A stretch of DNA of 64,000 bases from Perognathus longimembris pacificus (Eukaryota; Chordata; Mammalia; Rodentia; Heteromyidae). Position numbers and translations under genes: made by a program. Under the pieces are notes generated by a model. That model worked only from the letters and a program-made list of their open reading frames with translations, was not told where the DNA came from and did no database searches. Below are positions 1-11,887 of this stretch, one piece after another (position 1 is the first letter of the stretch; each line of letters opens with the position of its first letter). The stretch spans positions 90,853,880 through 90,917,879 of the forward strand of contig NC_063162.1 of assembly GCF_023159225.1 (NCBI RefSeq), written 5' to 3'.

Positions 1-215
1 AATGCAGCCAGAGTGACAAGTCAAAGACACTTGGTCTTATATTCCCACATGAGAGATTTGGTCCTCTCATTCAGAGTTAGCCCTTGGCACATTTTGCTTT
101 AGGGAAGACTATGGATATACTTGTGATCTCAATGGTTCATCCTAGTAGTCAGGTAGAGAATGGAATAAGGGAAGCATTATAATACTGTTAAAATTCAGGG
201 GAAAGATGAGTGATT

Positions 216-985
216 AAAAAATAAACATAGGAGCTACAGTTACACATAGCACGTTGAAAGTAGTTACAACAGTGATACAACAATCGTTTCCATAACATGG
301 AGTTCATTTCACTTAGCATCATCTTATGTGTTCATAAGGGTATAGCTATTGGGCTCTTGTGATCCTCTGCTGTGACTAGCCTAAACCTGTGCTAATTATT
401 CCCTATGAGGGAGACCATAGAGTCCATGTTTCTTTGGGTCTGGCTCACTTCACTTAGTATAATTTTTTCCAAGTCCTTCCATTTCCTTAAAAATGGGGCA
501 ATGTCATTCTTTCTGATAGAGGCATAAAATTCCATTGTGTGTATGTACCACATTTTCCTGATCCATTCGTCTACTGAGGGGCATCTGGGTTGGTTCCAGA
601 TTCTAGCTATGACAAATTGTGCTATTATTGATGATCTTCTTGTACCCCCCTTCCTGTGGTTGTATCTACACTATCTCTGTATCTTATCTGAGTATATTGG
701 AAACTGTGTATATTGGTATTAGAATGAGGAAATTGAAAGGGAATACCAAAATCAAGAGACACAGGGTAAAAAAAGACAAACAACTACAAAAGCAATACTT
801 GCAAAACTGTTTGGTGTAAATGAATTGAACAATACATGGGGGGAAAGGGAAAGGGGGGAGGGGAAGGGGGGAATGAGGGACAAGGTAAAAAACAGTACAA
901 GAAATGTATCTAATGCCTAATGTATGAAACTGTAACCTCTCTGTACATCAGTTTAATAATAAAAATTAAAAAAAATAAACATAGG
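216..985 (+). mobile_element. 5'-inverted (twin-primed) L1 3' end with target-site duplication
   Basis: The insert is flanked by identical 16-bp repeats (AAAAAATAAACATAGG at 216-231 and 970-985). Its right part (about 640-969) is L1 3' UTR in plus orientation, with a G-rich polypurine tract (838-877), an AATAAA (956-961) and an A-rich tail. Its left part (232 to about 640) is in the opposite orientation. On the minus strand it encodes the L1 ORF2 C terminus (including IWNQPRCPSVDEWI and RKMWYIHTMEFYASI), ends in a stop near 395, and continues into the start of the 3' UTR. This arrangement is the known signature of twin priming during L1 insertion. The fragment is non-functional. Confidence 0.85.
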
Positions 986-1182
986 GCTGGGAAGGTGGTT
1001 TAGTGGCAGAGTGCTTGCTTAGCAGGCATGAAACCCTGGGTTTGATTCCTCAGTACCAGATAAACAGAAAAAGCAAGAAGTGGGGAACCATAGCTCAAGT
1101 GGTAGAGTGCTAGCCTTAAGCAAAAGAAGCTCAGGGACAGAGCCTAGTCTCTGAGTTCAAGCCCCAAGACTGGCAAAGTAGA
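985..1182 (+). mobile_element. IDL-Geo SINE (diverged)
   Basis: ID-like left half with a tRNA-type B box (GGGTTTGATTCC) followed by the Geo right half (AGAAGTGG...GCTCAAGTGGTAGAGTGCTAGCC...CAAGCCCCAAGACTGG). It directly abuts the L1 insertion on its left. Confidence 0.85.
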
Positions 1183-1439
1183 ATTATTGGGCAGTAGTCT
1201 TGCTGACTGCAAAACAGGACTCTCAGTGGATGGTCAGGCTTGGAACATACTGATTTGGTGCACAGTTCAGTTAATAATAAATCCGGTTTATAGTTTATGA
1301 AATTTACAAAGGATTGAAGAGAACCAGTTAGAGCTATTAACATTATAAAAAAAAGGCACAGAGAAAGTCACAGAGAAAGAGGAAGCAAAGTTTTTAAAAG
1401 CCTCATCGTGTTTGAAAGTCAACCATGCAGTTTAGAGGT

Positions 1440-1625
1440 TAAGAGAGCAGGGTTTGGGCAAGCAATTAATCCCCCTTCATATTTCTTCATGTTAAAATGG
1501 GCATAATAAATACACAGCCCTCATTGTTATAAGTAACTAAGAGAGTAGAATAATTAATGCTTCTAAACTCAGTACCTGGCAAAAGCTAATTACTCAGTAA
1601 ATGGAAGCTAGCAATTCCTGCTATT
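1440..1625 (+). mobile_element. MIR element
   Basis: TTTGGGCAAGCAATTAATCCC, TTCTTCATGTTAAAATGGG and GTACCTGGCAAAAGC...CAGTAAATG follow the core and 3' end of the mammalian MIR SINE. Old and diverged. Confidence 0.65.
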
Positions 1626-2499
1626 ATTAAGGTGGTTTGGGCCATTTAGTTTGGACCAAGTAGATGTTGATTTGTTGTTAAATTAAAATGTGTTTTGTTT
1701 TTACACTGGAAAATGCTTCCATAGCATATCCATTTCAAAGAGCAGGTTATTATAGTTTCATTATACACTTTCAAAAGAAGAAATGATATAACTAAAATAG
1801 TGCTCTGGGATGGTAAATAGAAGGTTAATTATGAGGTTAAACTGGTAAAGGGCACAGCAGCTTTGTGCAATAAATAAACAAAAATAAATAAATGAATAAA
1901 TAAAACTGTTAGAGCTCATCTCCAAAAAGCCCATCAAAAAGCAGGACTAGAGCTCTGAGTTAAGTAATATAGCACCAGCCTAAAAAGCTGAGTTCAATGT
2001 CAGGCCATGAGTTCAAATCCCAGTACTGAAAGCAAATAAGTACGTATAATAAAAATAAACAGTACTGGAGCCTGGCTACTGAGAGGGATGTATACGGAAG
2101 AAGCAAAGATAGCAAAGGAGATAAAGCCTCCAAGTTCACAGTGATGCATAATAAAAGTGAGGGCATCACATTGCCATGGAAACTAAGAAAATGGAATTTC
2201 ATGGGAGATTCTAAAATACCATGGAAAGAAACAACAGCAAAGACATGGAGGAACCATCCTCGGTTCTGGATTTGATGGCATGCCACAGTGCCACTGCAGC
2301 ACCTGTCTACTGTGCTGAGTCTCACCTGCCACAAAGGATTCTGCACCCTGCTGAGATTATTCATATGCATAAAGGCTTTGGACAGCCTAGACCAAAGCTA
2401 GATGTGCAAATAGTATTGCACTCTCCAGCTTTAACTTACTAGTACAGCCCCAAAGACCCCAGTAAAAGTAGCTTATAGACACTAAAGGTGAAGATACAA

Positions 2500-2740
2500 T
2501 TTGGGTGTGGAGGCAGCTAATGCCTGTAATGTCAGTTATTTGGGAAGCAGAGATCAGGAGTTCTGCAGTTCAGGTTAAAAGTTACCAAGACCCTATCTCA
2601 AACAATTAACCAGGCTCGGTGGTAAGTATGCATCTGTAATACCAGCTACATAGGGGGCATAGCAGTAGGATTGTGGTCTGAGGCTAGTTTTGGGCAAAAA
2701 CACAAATCTCTATCTGAAAAATAACTAAAGCAAAAACCGA
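2500..2740 (+). mobile_element. Degraded B1-like SINE
   Basis: Contains GCTAATGCCTGTAATGTCAG and, 110 bp later, a second 7SL-like start (GGTAAGTATGCATCTGTAAT). This suggests two tandem B1-like units, both heavily diverged. Confidence 0.5.
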
Positions 2741-2987
2741 TGTGTTAAGTGTTTGAGCATTTATTTAGCATGGGGCTCTGAAGTCAAACTCTTGTATTGA
2801 AAACAAAACAAAACAAAAAACACAGTGATGGAATGTGGAATGTGAAATGCCTTTGACTTAATAAAAGGCTTGCCTACCATTGCCACATTGAGTAGCACCA
2901 TATAAAACTGTGCTCATGTGTGTATTGACTATAATTCTCAAATAGCATTTGGTATTTACCATTTGCCCTGGTCCTCTGTGTTACAAA

Positions 2988-3240
2988 CCTACATAGGATT
3001 TATTTTTAGTTATTTTATTTTTTATTTTTTTTGGCCAGTCCTGGGGCTTGGACTCAGGGCCTGAGCACTGTCCCTGGCTTCTTTTTGCTCAAGGCTAGCA
3101 CTCTGCTATTTGAGCCACAGCGCCTCTTCTGGCCGTTTTCTATATATGTGGTGCTGGGGAATTGAACCCAGGGCTTCTTGTATATGAGGCAAGCATTCTT
3201 GCCACTAGGCCATATTCCCAGCCCCCCTACATAGGATTTA
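2988..3240 (-). mobile_element. IDL-Geo SINE with 15-bp target duplication
   Basis: Full reverse-complement IDL-Geo body (about 3031-3225) preceded by a T-rich tail copy, flanked by CCTACATAGGATTTA at 2988-3002 and 3226-3240. It lies just downstream of exon 7 in intron 7, in sense orientation to ITGB8. Confidence 0.9.
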
Positions 3241-3365
3241 TGTCTACATGGTAACTTAAGTTACTGTAAAGTACACTTACAGTAATATAGCAATAAGCTT
3301 TGATTATATAATGTGCAATACTTCCAGAATGCCTACCAAATTTTTAGCTTTTGAAGTGAACATAC

Positions 3366-3461
3366 CTTATACCAATGGAACTGCTTTCCTTGAACTGCAA
3401 AAATGACATTAATGTTGTTGTCTATTAGTTTTGCTGAAAGTTGACCCAGTGAGGGATGTTC
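3366..3461 (-). CDS. ITGB8: ITGB8 coding exon 7 (C-terminal part of beta-I domain)
   Basis: This 96-nt exon encodes residues 321-352 in phase 0. It starts EHPSLGQLSAKLIDNNINVI and ends FAVQGKQFHWYK, matching the beta-I segment that follows STTM in integrin beta subunits. It was too short to stand out as an open frame and was found by looking for the expected sequence. The acceptor ends tatcgcag, and the donor AAG|gtatgt is good. It lies 10 kb from exon 6. No further ITGB8 exon was seen between here and the left edge, so exon 8 and the rest of the gene must lie outside the window. Confidence 0.95.
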
Positions 3462-3780
3462 CTGCGATATATAATGAAATAAAGAAGGGAATTAAATGTA
3501 TATCCAAACATTTATGAAGAAAATCACATGAATTACATAAAAAATGTACTTAATTTGGAAGGGTTGGCATTTTACTAGAGACTTAAATTCTTCTGCAGTA
3601 TGAAAATCAAATCAATCAAATCTTTGCAAAAAATCTACAACTTAGAAAGATGCAGCCGGCTAGATTCACCACAGTGCACAAGACATTGGGATTTCTTCTA
3701 GATTATTATTGGATTCAAAATAACAAAATCAAAAGGTAATTTAGCACACTGATAATACAGGAATTTATTTCAGTCAACTG

Positions 3781-3965
3781 GACTGGGAATGTGGCTTAGC
3801 AGTAGAGTGCTTGCCTAGCATGCAGGAAGCCCTGGGTTCGATTCCCCAATACCACATAAACAGCAAAGGCCAGAAGTGGCACTGTGGCTCAAGAGGTAAA
3901 ATGCCAGCCTTGGGCAAAAAAAAGCCAGGGAAAGTGCTCAGGCCCTGAGTTAAAGCCCCAGGACT

Positions 3966-3969
<4 letters not shown>
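3781..3969 (+). mobile_element. IDL-Geo SINE with CA-repeat tail
   Basis: Complete two-part element starting GACTGGGAATGTGGCTTAG and ending CCCCAGGACTGGA. The expected A-rich tail is replaced by a (CA)n array. It is antisense to ITGB8 in intron 6. Confidence 0.88.

Positions 3970-4012
<43 letters not shown>
3968..4012 (+). repeat. (CA)n microsatellite
   Basis: About 22 pure CA units directly at the 3' end of the IDL-Geo SINE at 3781-3969. Confidence 0.97.
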
Positions 4013-4015
<3 letters not shown>

Positions 4016-4467
4016 TACGTAATATATATTTCAGTCAACTGACAAATTATTATTTCATTTTTCCAGAATAAGGACCAGTCCTACTAACTGACTAATTGCT
4101 TCCATTTAAAGTACCAATGATAATTTTATCTCTTTACTGAATTTATCAGCACCTATTCCTAAAGTCTGTGATGGAAAGATGTAAGGAACTTTGTTTTTAA
4201 AGTTACATGCCATTTGCTTATGGTTGGGAATCTGCAAATTTCCAAATTCTGGGGTCTTTTGTTATATAGTAGTTTGGCCTCAAATTAAAGTGGGCTATAA
4301 GAAAATAAATAAAATTGTGGTAAGTTGGTTAACATCCCAGTATTGTGGCAACTAAGGGAAGCATCTAAGTTAATTGGTTTTACTACAGCCAAAGTTCCGT
4401 GGCCCACATTTTACACTTATATATACAGACCCAACATAGACAGTGTTCTATTGAAAAAAAATACTGC

Positions 4468-4543
4468 CAGAGCTGAGGGTGAGGCTCAGGGAAGAACATG
4501 TGCTTAGCATGCATAAGGCTCTGGGTTCCAATCCCAGGCAAAA
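4468..4543 (+). mobile_element. ID-like monomer fragment
   Basis: Resembles the tRNA-derived half only: GAGGCTCAGG...TGCTTAGCATGCATAAGGC, then TCTGGGTTCCAATCCCAGG. No Geo half follows. Confidence 0.6.
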
Positions 4544-4914
4544 CATAGCCCATATTCTTTTACTTAGAAATAAAATGATATAGATAATATCTGTATTTGT
4601 TATTGTAGAACAACAAACTTTCTTCAGTTGCATGTAAGTGTGATGTGAAACTCAACTTATGAAAAAGTTTGGAAACCATTTTCACATGGATGCAAAAGAA
4701 ATATTCTGCCTAAAGCAATTCTAAAGAGTCTAAGTTAAAAGTAATAGAAAGTGTCTTATTCATTTTCATTTCCTGCAGATGGAGGGCAGGGTATGTTTCT
4801 TCTTCCTTTCCTACTGCTCTATATTTCATTCTGTTTTACTAAAATAAATCTATGCTAGAGGAGAAGAATAAAGTAATAAAAGAAAATTTCCTATTTCTGC
4901 TAAAATATACAATC

Positions 4915-5145
4915 TGGCCAAGTGCTGGTGGCTTATGCCCTTAAATCCTAGCCACTTGGGACCCTGTGATCTGAGGATCAAAGTTTGAAGCCAGCACAGG
5001 TAGACAAATCTGGGAAACTTTCATTTCTAGTTAGCAAAAATCTGGAAATGGAGGTGTGGCTTATGTGGTAGATTACCAGCTTTGAGGGAAAAAGCCAAAC
5101 AAGTGTGAGGTGACCTTATTTCAAGCTCCAGTATAGGCATCAACA
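4915..5145 (+). mobile_element. Composite SINE (B1-like left, Geo-like right)
   Basis: Left half GTGCTGGTGGCTTATGCCC...ATCCTAGCCACTTGGG resembles 7SL-derived B1. Right half GGAGGTGTGGCTTATGTGGTAG resembles the Geo unit of IDL-Geo. Confidence 0.75.
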
Positions 5146-5387
5146 AAACAAAAACCCCAAGGTGAAAACCTCACATAATCTTGAAATAGGCTTATGACAA
5201 CTTGTGCAATCCTAGTAAATTAAAGAGAATAGAGACAATGTGAATCTAGCAATTCTGGGAACATTGTCTTAATGTCAAAAACTGATTTTCAAATATTTTG
5301 CTTTGACCACAAATAATTACAGTTTGCCAAGGACTTAATCTTCTTAATTTTTAAAGCCATTTATATTTCAAGAACATTATTCCCATG

Positions 5388-5615
5388 GGCTTTTTTCTGG
5401 GAAGGATGGGAGCATTGATACTCGATTCGAACTCAGGGGCTAGGACCTGTCCCAGAGCTTTTTTGCTTGTAACTCGAGCTCCTTCACTTGAGCCACAACT
5501 CCATTTTCTGCTTTCTTGGCTAATTAGAGGTAAAAGTCTCACAGACTTTCCTGTCTGGACTGACCTCCAATCTGAGTAGCTACTATTATAGGCATGAACT
5601 ATTGGTGCCTGGCTA
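5388..5615 (-). mobile_element. Composite SINE (B1-like left, Geo-like right)
   Basis: Reverse complement: Geo-like part first (CACTTGAGCCACAACTCC), then AATTAGAGGTAAAAGTCTC and the B1-like start near 5600. Confidence 0.75.
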
Positions 5616-6867
5616 GCCTATGTATCCAAAATAATTGTACACTTAGACATATCAAGCAAACATTCCAAAACCAATGTTTCATATGTAAAGGCAAACATTG
5701 CAAATGGGAGTCTTTTTCCTTAATTTGTTTTTCCTTTTGAAAATAGGAAATCGTATTGACCAAAAGTATATGCAATTCGAATCTAGAATGCTCTAATTTG
5801 TTCAGAAAGTGCATTAAAAAGTAGAATCAAGAATGTTAGACTTGAAAGCACACATTTTTGAACCCCAGAGAGAAATCTGTTTTCAAAGAAAATTCCAATA
5901 CCTTGAGGCTAATTTTTTAAAAATTATAAATGTACAACAGATGTTGAGCATACCACTGTTGACAAGAAGCTTATGGATTAATAGCTCTTTCAGAAGCCCC
6001 TTCCCCTTTCCTCCATGAACCATGTCATCTTCTAAGCATTTTATCTTTCATGCCTTTTATTCTGCTAGCAGAACACTTTCCCTCTCAGGCAGCTGTCCTG
6101 GGCTTATGATTTCACTATCCCTCAATACACCTCCCCTCCCATCTACTCCATTACACATTGCTCCTCTAGATTCTAAAAATCATTATTAGAGATAGCACAC
6201 ATTTCAGGGGCAAAAGGGAGAAGGAAAAGCACCATGTCAGGACAGCTGCGGAGTAATTAAGGCTGTGGGAAGTAACTTATAAATGTCGGAATGAGGAGGA
6301 GGTAGAAAGATTCATTGGGAGCAACTTCAGTTGAAGAGATAACTGCAAAGAGAGAAATGGTAGAATTTAATGTAAGAATATTAACGTCTTTCTAGGTGAC
6401 TGAAGGGAAGTGCTCAAGATTCTCTTCATCTCCAGTAAAATTAGTGATATCATTTGATAAGATAATTTAGAACATTTAGTGTTGAACAACAAAGTATTTA
6501 AGAAGGAGCAGCAACTTGAATTGGCAGGAGAGTTTCATTGAGAGGTGAAAATCATAAGGTATATATATATGCTGTCCATCTGTACACATCCAAACAGCCT
6601 ATTTTCTGAGTACATGGCAATACAATGGTTTCTGCAGACCAGGGCTCCTGAATCGTGGACATTTTGTGCTGGATATTCTAAGGAATGTCCTGTGTGGTGG
6701 TTAGCGGTGTCCCTGGACTCTACGCATTAGAGGGTACAGCTCCTTTCCTAAACTGTGACAGCCAAAGTGCCCTTAGTCATGATACTCTGTCCTCTGGAAG
6801 GTAAAATACCTCCAGCTAAGAATCACACTGGAAACAGAACTGGGCTCTGCAATAGTTAGCTATGTAC

Positions 6868-7245
6868 TGCCATTTGAATCTTAAAATTTCCCCAATGGCC
6901 TATGTGTTTGAGGCTTGGTCCTCAACCTGTGGAGTTACTGGAGGTATGGAACCTCATAGAGGTGAAGCCTAAAGGAAGGAGTTTAGGTATTTGGGGGTGT
7001 GCCTTTTGAGGAGATGATGGAACCCTGGTCTCTTTTCTCTTTTTTTTTTTTTTCTCCCTTGCCACTAGATGAACGGCATTCTTCATTCTGGGCTTCTATC
7101 ATGATGAGATGCCAGAAGCTCAAAGCCATGGTGGTACCCAGTCACAGATTAGAATGTCCAAAGATGTAAATCATAGTAACCTTTTCCTCTTTACAACTTG
7201 GTTGTCTCAGGTATGTTTTTAAATAAGGGTGGAATGATGACTAAC
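6868..7245 (+). mobile_element. MaLR-like LTR fragment
   Basis: The layout resembles MST/THE1-type LTRs: an early GGTCCTCAACCTGTGGAG, a C/T-rich centre, and a 3' end AACCTTTTCCTCTTTAC...GTCTCAGGTATGTTTTT...GACTAACACA. Diverged, and assigned by memory of the family consensus. Confidence 0.5.
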
Positions 7246-7639
7246 ACATTACATTACTGGGCAGTGGTCTTAACTTTTCTGTGATCCAGTCACCATAGCT
7301 ATAAAACAACCATGAACACGAACATTGACCCCTTCACACTTAATAACACACTGTTGTGTAAAAGTTGTCCACCATCATTCTGTCATTCTGGTGGACAGAT
7401 TAAGGCCAGATTAATGATGAATACAGGCCCATGTTATGATGTCACACTGCTTGGTGTGTACTGCAGGCCCTGCTCTGGAAAGAAGTATTCCTGGAGCAAG
7501 GTACTGAGGCTTTAATTGAACTTTGTCACTTATTAACACTGTAACTGACCCCTCAAGAGTTTGAGTTTTTGGCCTCTGCTCAGACTATATGAATTGTGGT
7601 CATCAAACTACTTACTGAAAGAAGGCAAGCACTAACAAA

Positions 7640-7875
7640 GTCTAAAGTTGTATTTTTGTGGCTGCAGAATTTGAACTTAAGATCTCATGTTTGCTAGGTT
7701 GGCACTCTAACACTTGAGCCATGTTTCTAAAATGACTTTCTTTTTTCTGGTTACTTTTGGAGTTGGATTCTAGTAAACTGTTTTATCCAGGCTGGCTTTG
7801 ATCCTTAGATCCTCTAGATCTTGGCCTCCTGAATAGTTAGGACTACAAATGTAAGCCACTGATGCCAGGTTGTAA
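7640..7875 (-). mobile_element. SINE, B1-like fused to ID-like half
   Basis: Reverse complement of an ID-type block (GAACTTAAGATCTCATGTTTG...CACTCTAACACTTGAGCC) followed by a B1-like block ending TAAGCCACTGATGCCAGG. Diverged. Confidence 0.6.
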
Positions 7876-8519
7876 GCTTTATGATAAAAAATATGAAAAA
7901 ATCTACTTAAATACAACTTAACCAAAACATGTGATTTAATTAGAACATTGCATTGCATAAGCATTGACATCAAACTTGAATTTGACTGTGCTTGCTTGTC
8001 TAACCTCCATTCCGTCTCACTCCAGAGGTATTATGGAGGCAGAGCCAGCTTCCTGCAAGGCTGTGATAGGTGATTTTTTGCATGCAACGTTTGCTTTCAA
8101 TTAAAATTAAATTCAGTTAGATATTGTTCAGAGAAATCATTTCCTGGCTACTTTTCTGAGAACATGAGAAGCATTCAAATTGCATCTCATAAAATGACTA
8201 GTGTTTACAATTTAAAGTAGATAGTTCAGTAAGCAGGAAGCTGAGGCAGGCATTTTGCTAGCCATTTAAAGCCCCAAGAGATATCAATGATATTTCTCAA
8301 CAACATGCGCACTGACTTTTTAACTTTCTAGTTAAATTAATTGCCTGGCATATAAAGGTGCTCAATGAGTTAGTTATTTTTATTACTATGTCTTTAAGAC
8401 AAAAAAACTAAGAAACAGAAAAAACGGGTTCATTCTTTTTGAAGCTGAAAAACTGTTTCTAAGTTACAGTGCAACAAACCTATCAGAGAAATTTCTTTAA
8501 TAAAAGATTATACTTATTG

Positions 8520-8745
8520 CTAGGTGCCAGTGGCTTATAACTGTAATTGCAGCTAGTTAAAAGGGTGGGATCTGGAGGATTGAGGTTCAAATCCAGCCTA
8601 AGAACAAAAGTCTATGAGATTGTATATCCAAAATAGCCAGCAAAAAAGCCAGGTGTGGCTCAAGTGGTAGAGTGCTGGTTGCATAAATGAGCCAAGCAAG
8701 TGAGGCCCTGGATTCCAAATCTCAGTACTACAACCACATACAAAA
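8520..8745 (+). mobile_element. Composite SINE (B1-like left, Geo-like right)
   Basis: Reads GTGCCAGTGGCTTATAACTG, then the right half GGTGTGGCTCAAGTGGTAGAG and a tail with TCTCAGTACTACAACC. Confidence 0.72.
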
Positions 8746-10212
8746 AAGATTACCATTATCTTACAACAAAGTCACAAAGTTGTGGATTGAATTAGTAGGT
8801 TTCTAATCTTTCTTTCTTTCTTTGTGTTTCTGGAAAAGTTAAACCATTTATGTAATAGAAAGGAAGGCTTCCTAAACAGCCTGTGAAGAGCTGAGTAGTC
8901 AGCAAAGTCAGTTTCATGAGAAGAGACACAAGCAATGAGGACTATTTTTAGCCATGGAAGCTAAGTCTTGAGTAAGTCCCTTTGGCAATGCTACCTCAGT
9001 GCTTTCATGCTGATCAGCTAGGATACTGATCCCTTGGGCAACCAGCCTATCCTGCTGAGGTTGCACGGAAAGGAATTACCAAGGAGGTGGACCATGGAAA
9101 CTTTGAAGGAGGTATATGAGAGAAATCTTGAAGACAAATGGACCATATTACTTTGGGACACATAAAAAGTGATGTGGAAAAGCAATTATCAAGCTGCTTA
9201 AACTAGAGAATACTAGTAAATATGTCACATGCATTCCTGCACACAGTGTGAGTTCGGTTGGCTCTTGACTATTTGAATCTCTCTGTTCAGCCTGAAAATC
9301 AGCAGCATCTGAAAATATCTCATTGATCAGGTTCACTGGGTGACTACCACATACTGGATCCTTGGTCTCCCCTCTTCATTGTAACCAAAGACCTTTGTGC
9401 TATTCTTGGCTTCTGCCAAGGGGAGATGAATGAATGGCTTCTGGGAGGCCTCTGACAAAGGTTCAGAATAGCCCTGAAGGAGCTGGTGGGGAGACAGGAT
9501 GGAAGTCCAGGCTCTCAATATTAATAACCTATTTTCTACATCATGAACAATTTTGTATGGACTATCACCTGAGAAGGGATGTTATACTTTAATTACTATT
9601 GGTACAATTATTAAGCTGCATTACTACTCAGGTTTTATATTCTGGCACTGAACCTGGAAAAGAAAAACAGTGTAAAATGGAATTTATTCAGCCATACAAC
9701 ACTCATGAACAAATGCTAACAATACCTAAAAACGTATTCTCTTAAATTATATCTTATTTTGTAATTGATATTAACCAGAACATCTGGTTTATACTTTGTA
9801 GGTTAAGACTATAATTAGAATGTTAGAACACAAATGACCTCAAGACATTGTTGACCTACTTTTTTCTACTTTTAAGTTGGGAGCTTCTGTGACATTTTGG
9901 TCAAGAATAGAGAATTTAATATAAGAATGAGATGATATGACCTCACACATACAATTGATCAACTTTTTAGTTGTCTATCCTCAGGCAAATTTTGCTTAGC
10001 TTTTTTTTACCTTCAATTTTTATTGTATACATAAATTTGATGCTGTATACCAGGTTGCCACAGTACTTTCAGTCAATTTACATGATGAAAGGTAGTTGAT
10101 ATTTGTCTAGAGTTCACATTGACCTTCAGTAACTATGCATACAAATAGAACTAGGGTCCCTGTAATTCAGAAATATAATAGTTTAAAAATAATTACATCA
10201 ATTACATGATGG

Positions 10213-10453
10213 AAAGAACTAAATTCTCTCGGGGCTAGGGATATGGCCTAGTGGCAAGAGAGCTTGCCTCGTATACATGAGGCCTGGGTTCGATTCCCCA
10301 GCACCACATATACAGAAAACGGCCAGAAGTGGCACTGTGGCTCAAGTGGCAGAGTGCTAGCCTTGAACAAAAGGAAGCCATGGACAGTGCTCAGGCCCTG
10401 AGTCCAAGGCCCAGGACTGGACAAAAAAAAAAAAAAAAAAGAACTAAATTCTC
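10213..10453 (+). mobile_element. Full-length IDL-Geo SINE with target duplication
   Basis: Intact element (10231-10437) starting GGGGCTAGGGATATGGCC, with an 18-bp A tail, flanked by AAAGAACTAAATTCTC at 10213-10228 and 10438-10453. High similarity to the other young copies suggests recent insertion. Confidence 0.93.
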
Positions 10454-11694
10454 AAATGAGAAGCTTCCTGACATGTGAATTTTGGCTGCTGGAGATAAAA
10501 CTAGAAAGTAGAGTGATCGATTAGTTCTCTAATTTGTAGAAATTTTAGAATCCTTTCTATTAGCCTAAGCAGAAAAGATGAGGAGGAGGGGTCACTTTAA
10601 GATGCACACCTGTCAAGAACTATATCTATATGCCTGACAAGAGTCAGGGTCAAGGTCTTCTCAGATACAGGAGACTTTAGGATAATAGTGCATCTTTTCT
10701 ATGTAAGTACATAATTAAGTGATTAGTAAAAATGCTTTAGTTTCTTTTATTTTTAAGAGGACTGGGAATTCTTGTATTTTAAAACACAGTCCTGAGATAG
10801 TAGAAATAAAAGTCATCATCTAAGCTATGACAGGCACATTTCTCTTTAGTTTATTTAATCTATACTCCAGTGGCATGTGGGTAGATCATTCCTTTAAATA
10901 TTTGGGATAATGACTAAGAATTTAAAAGAAGCAGATGATAAATTGTTTAATTTTCTGATATCACAAGGAGTCAAACACTGTCTAAAATTGTTCCAAAATC
11001 ATCATTTATGTTCAAGGTTCTATGACATGAAAGAGTTCTGTTAGGAAATAAATGTCTTTTTTTTTTTCCTCAAGGAATCACCTCTAAATGAGCAACAGTT
11101 TTTAAATGCACTTTTCAAATGCACTTGTGGAAGGATGATGACCTTGGAGAAACTTAAAAAGAATAATGTAAATTATAAGGCATGCATGCCATTGTTATTT
11201 TTCTTAAGGAAAAAAATCTTTCCCTTTGTCTTCCCAAAGAGTAATTCCTCCTGTCTCCTCCTCTCACTTCCATTGAATGAATTAGAATTCTATCTCAGAT
11301 TTTTTTTTAAAAAAAAAGAGGTTAGCTAGGAAGCAGAACAGATAAGAAATGACTAAGTAGAAGTAGGCGGATCTGCTAGCACAAAGTGAGACTATGGGAG
11401 AGAATTAATAGGAGGTGAAATATCATTCACATAAACCCAAATTCTAGTTTATAAATATGGTAACCATGATTGAACTTGCTTTATGTGGTAAATCAATTGC
11501 CTGCCTCAACTATGAAATTATGATGGAGTCTGTTAGATAAGTTGGTGATCTATTTGAATTTTACACATGGAAACCACAGCAACTTCAGCATAACACATAT
11601 GCTTCTAATATACTCTAATTTCCAAACCATGGGCAAGATAGCTTTGGGAACCACATACATGCTCAAAGGTGGCACAGAATAGTTCAAGTGGTTT

Positions 11695-11887
11695 CTTTTT
11701 GTACCAGTATGGAGCTTGAACTTGGAGCTTGGGTGCTGTCCTTTGGCTTTTTTGCTCAAGGCTGAGACCCAGCTACACTTCTGACTTTTTGCTGGTTAAT
11801 TGGAGATATGAGTCTCACAGCAGGAAGCCCAAACTTCAGATTTCAACCTCCTGAGTAGCTAAAGGCTTGAGCCACCAGTATCCAGAA
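11695..11887 (-). mobile_element. Composite SINE
   Basis: Reverse complement; GGTTAATTGGAGATATGAGTC marks the linker and CTCCTGAGTAGCTAAAGGC the B1-like half. Confidence 0.72.

Larger units (their letters stand above)
1..3365 (-). other. ITGB8: ITGB8 intron 7 (partial)
   Basis: Non-coding sequence downstream of exon 7. It holds a 5'-inverted L1, an old MIR, a degraded B1-like SINE and two IDL-Geo SINEs, listed separately. I looked for the next exon (family sequence starting DLLPLLPG) on the minus strand and did not find it. The rest is unremarkable AT-rich DNA. Confidence 0.85.

Noticed and set aside
1960..2370. 136-codon minus-strand open frame
   Set aside because: No protein similarity recognised; starts and ends in non-coding intron sequence.
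10231..10310. Possible tRNA gene (A box and B box, GGGTTCGATTCCCC)
   Set aside because: It belongs to the ID-like half of an IDL-Geo SINE with tail and target duplication and cannot fold as a full tRNA.
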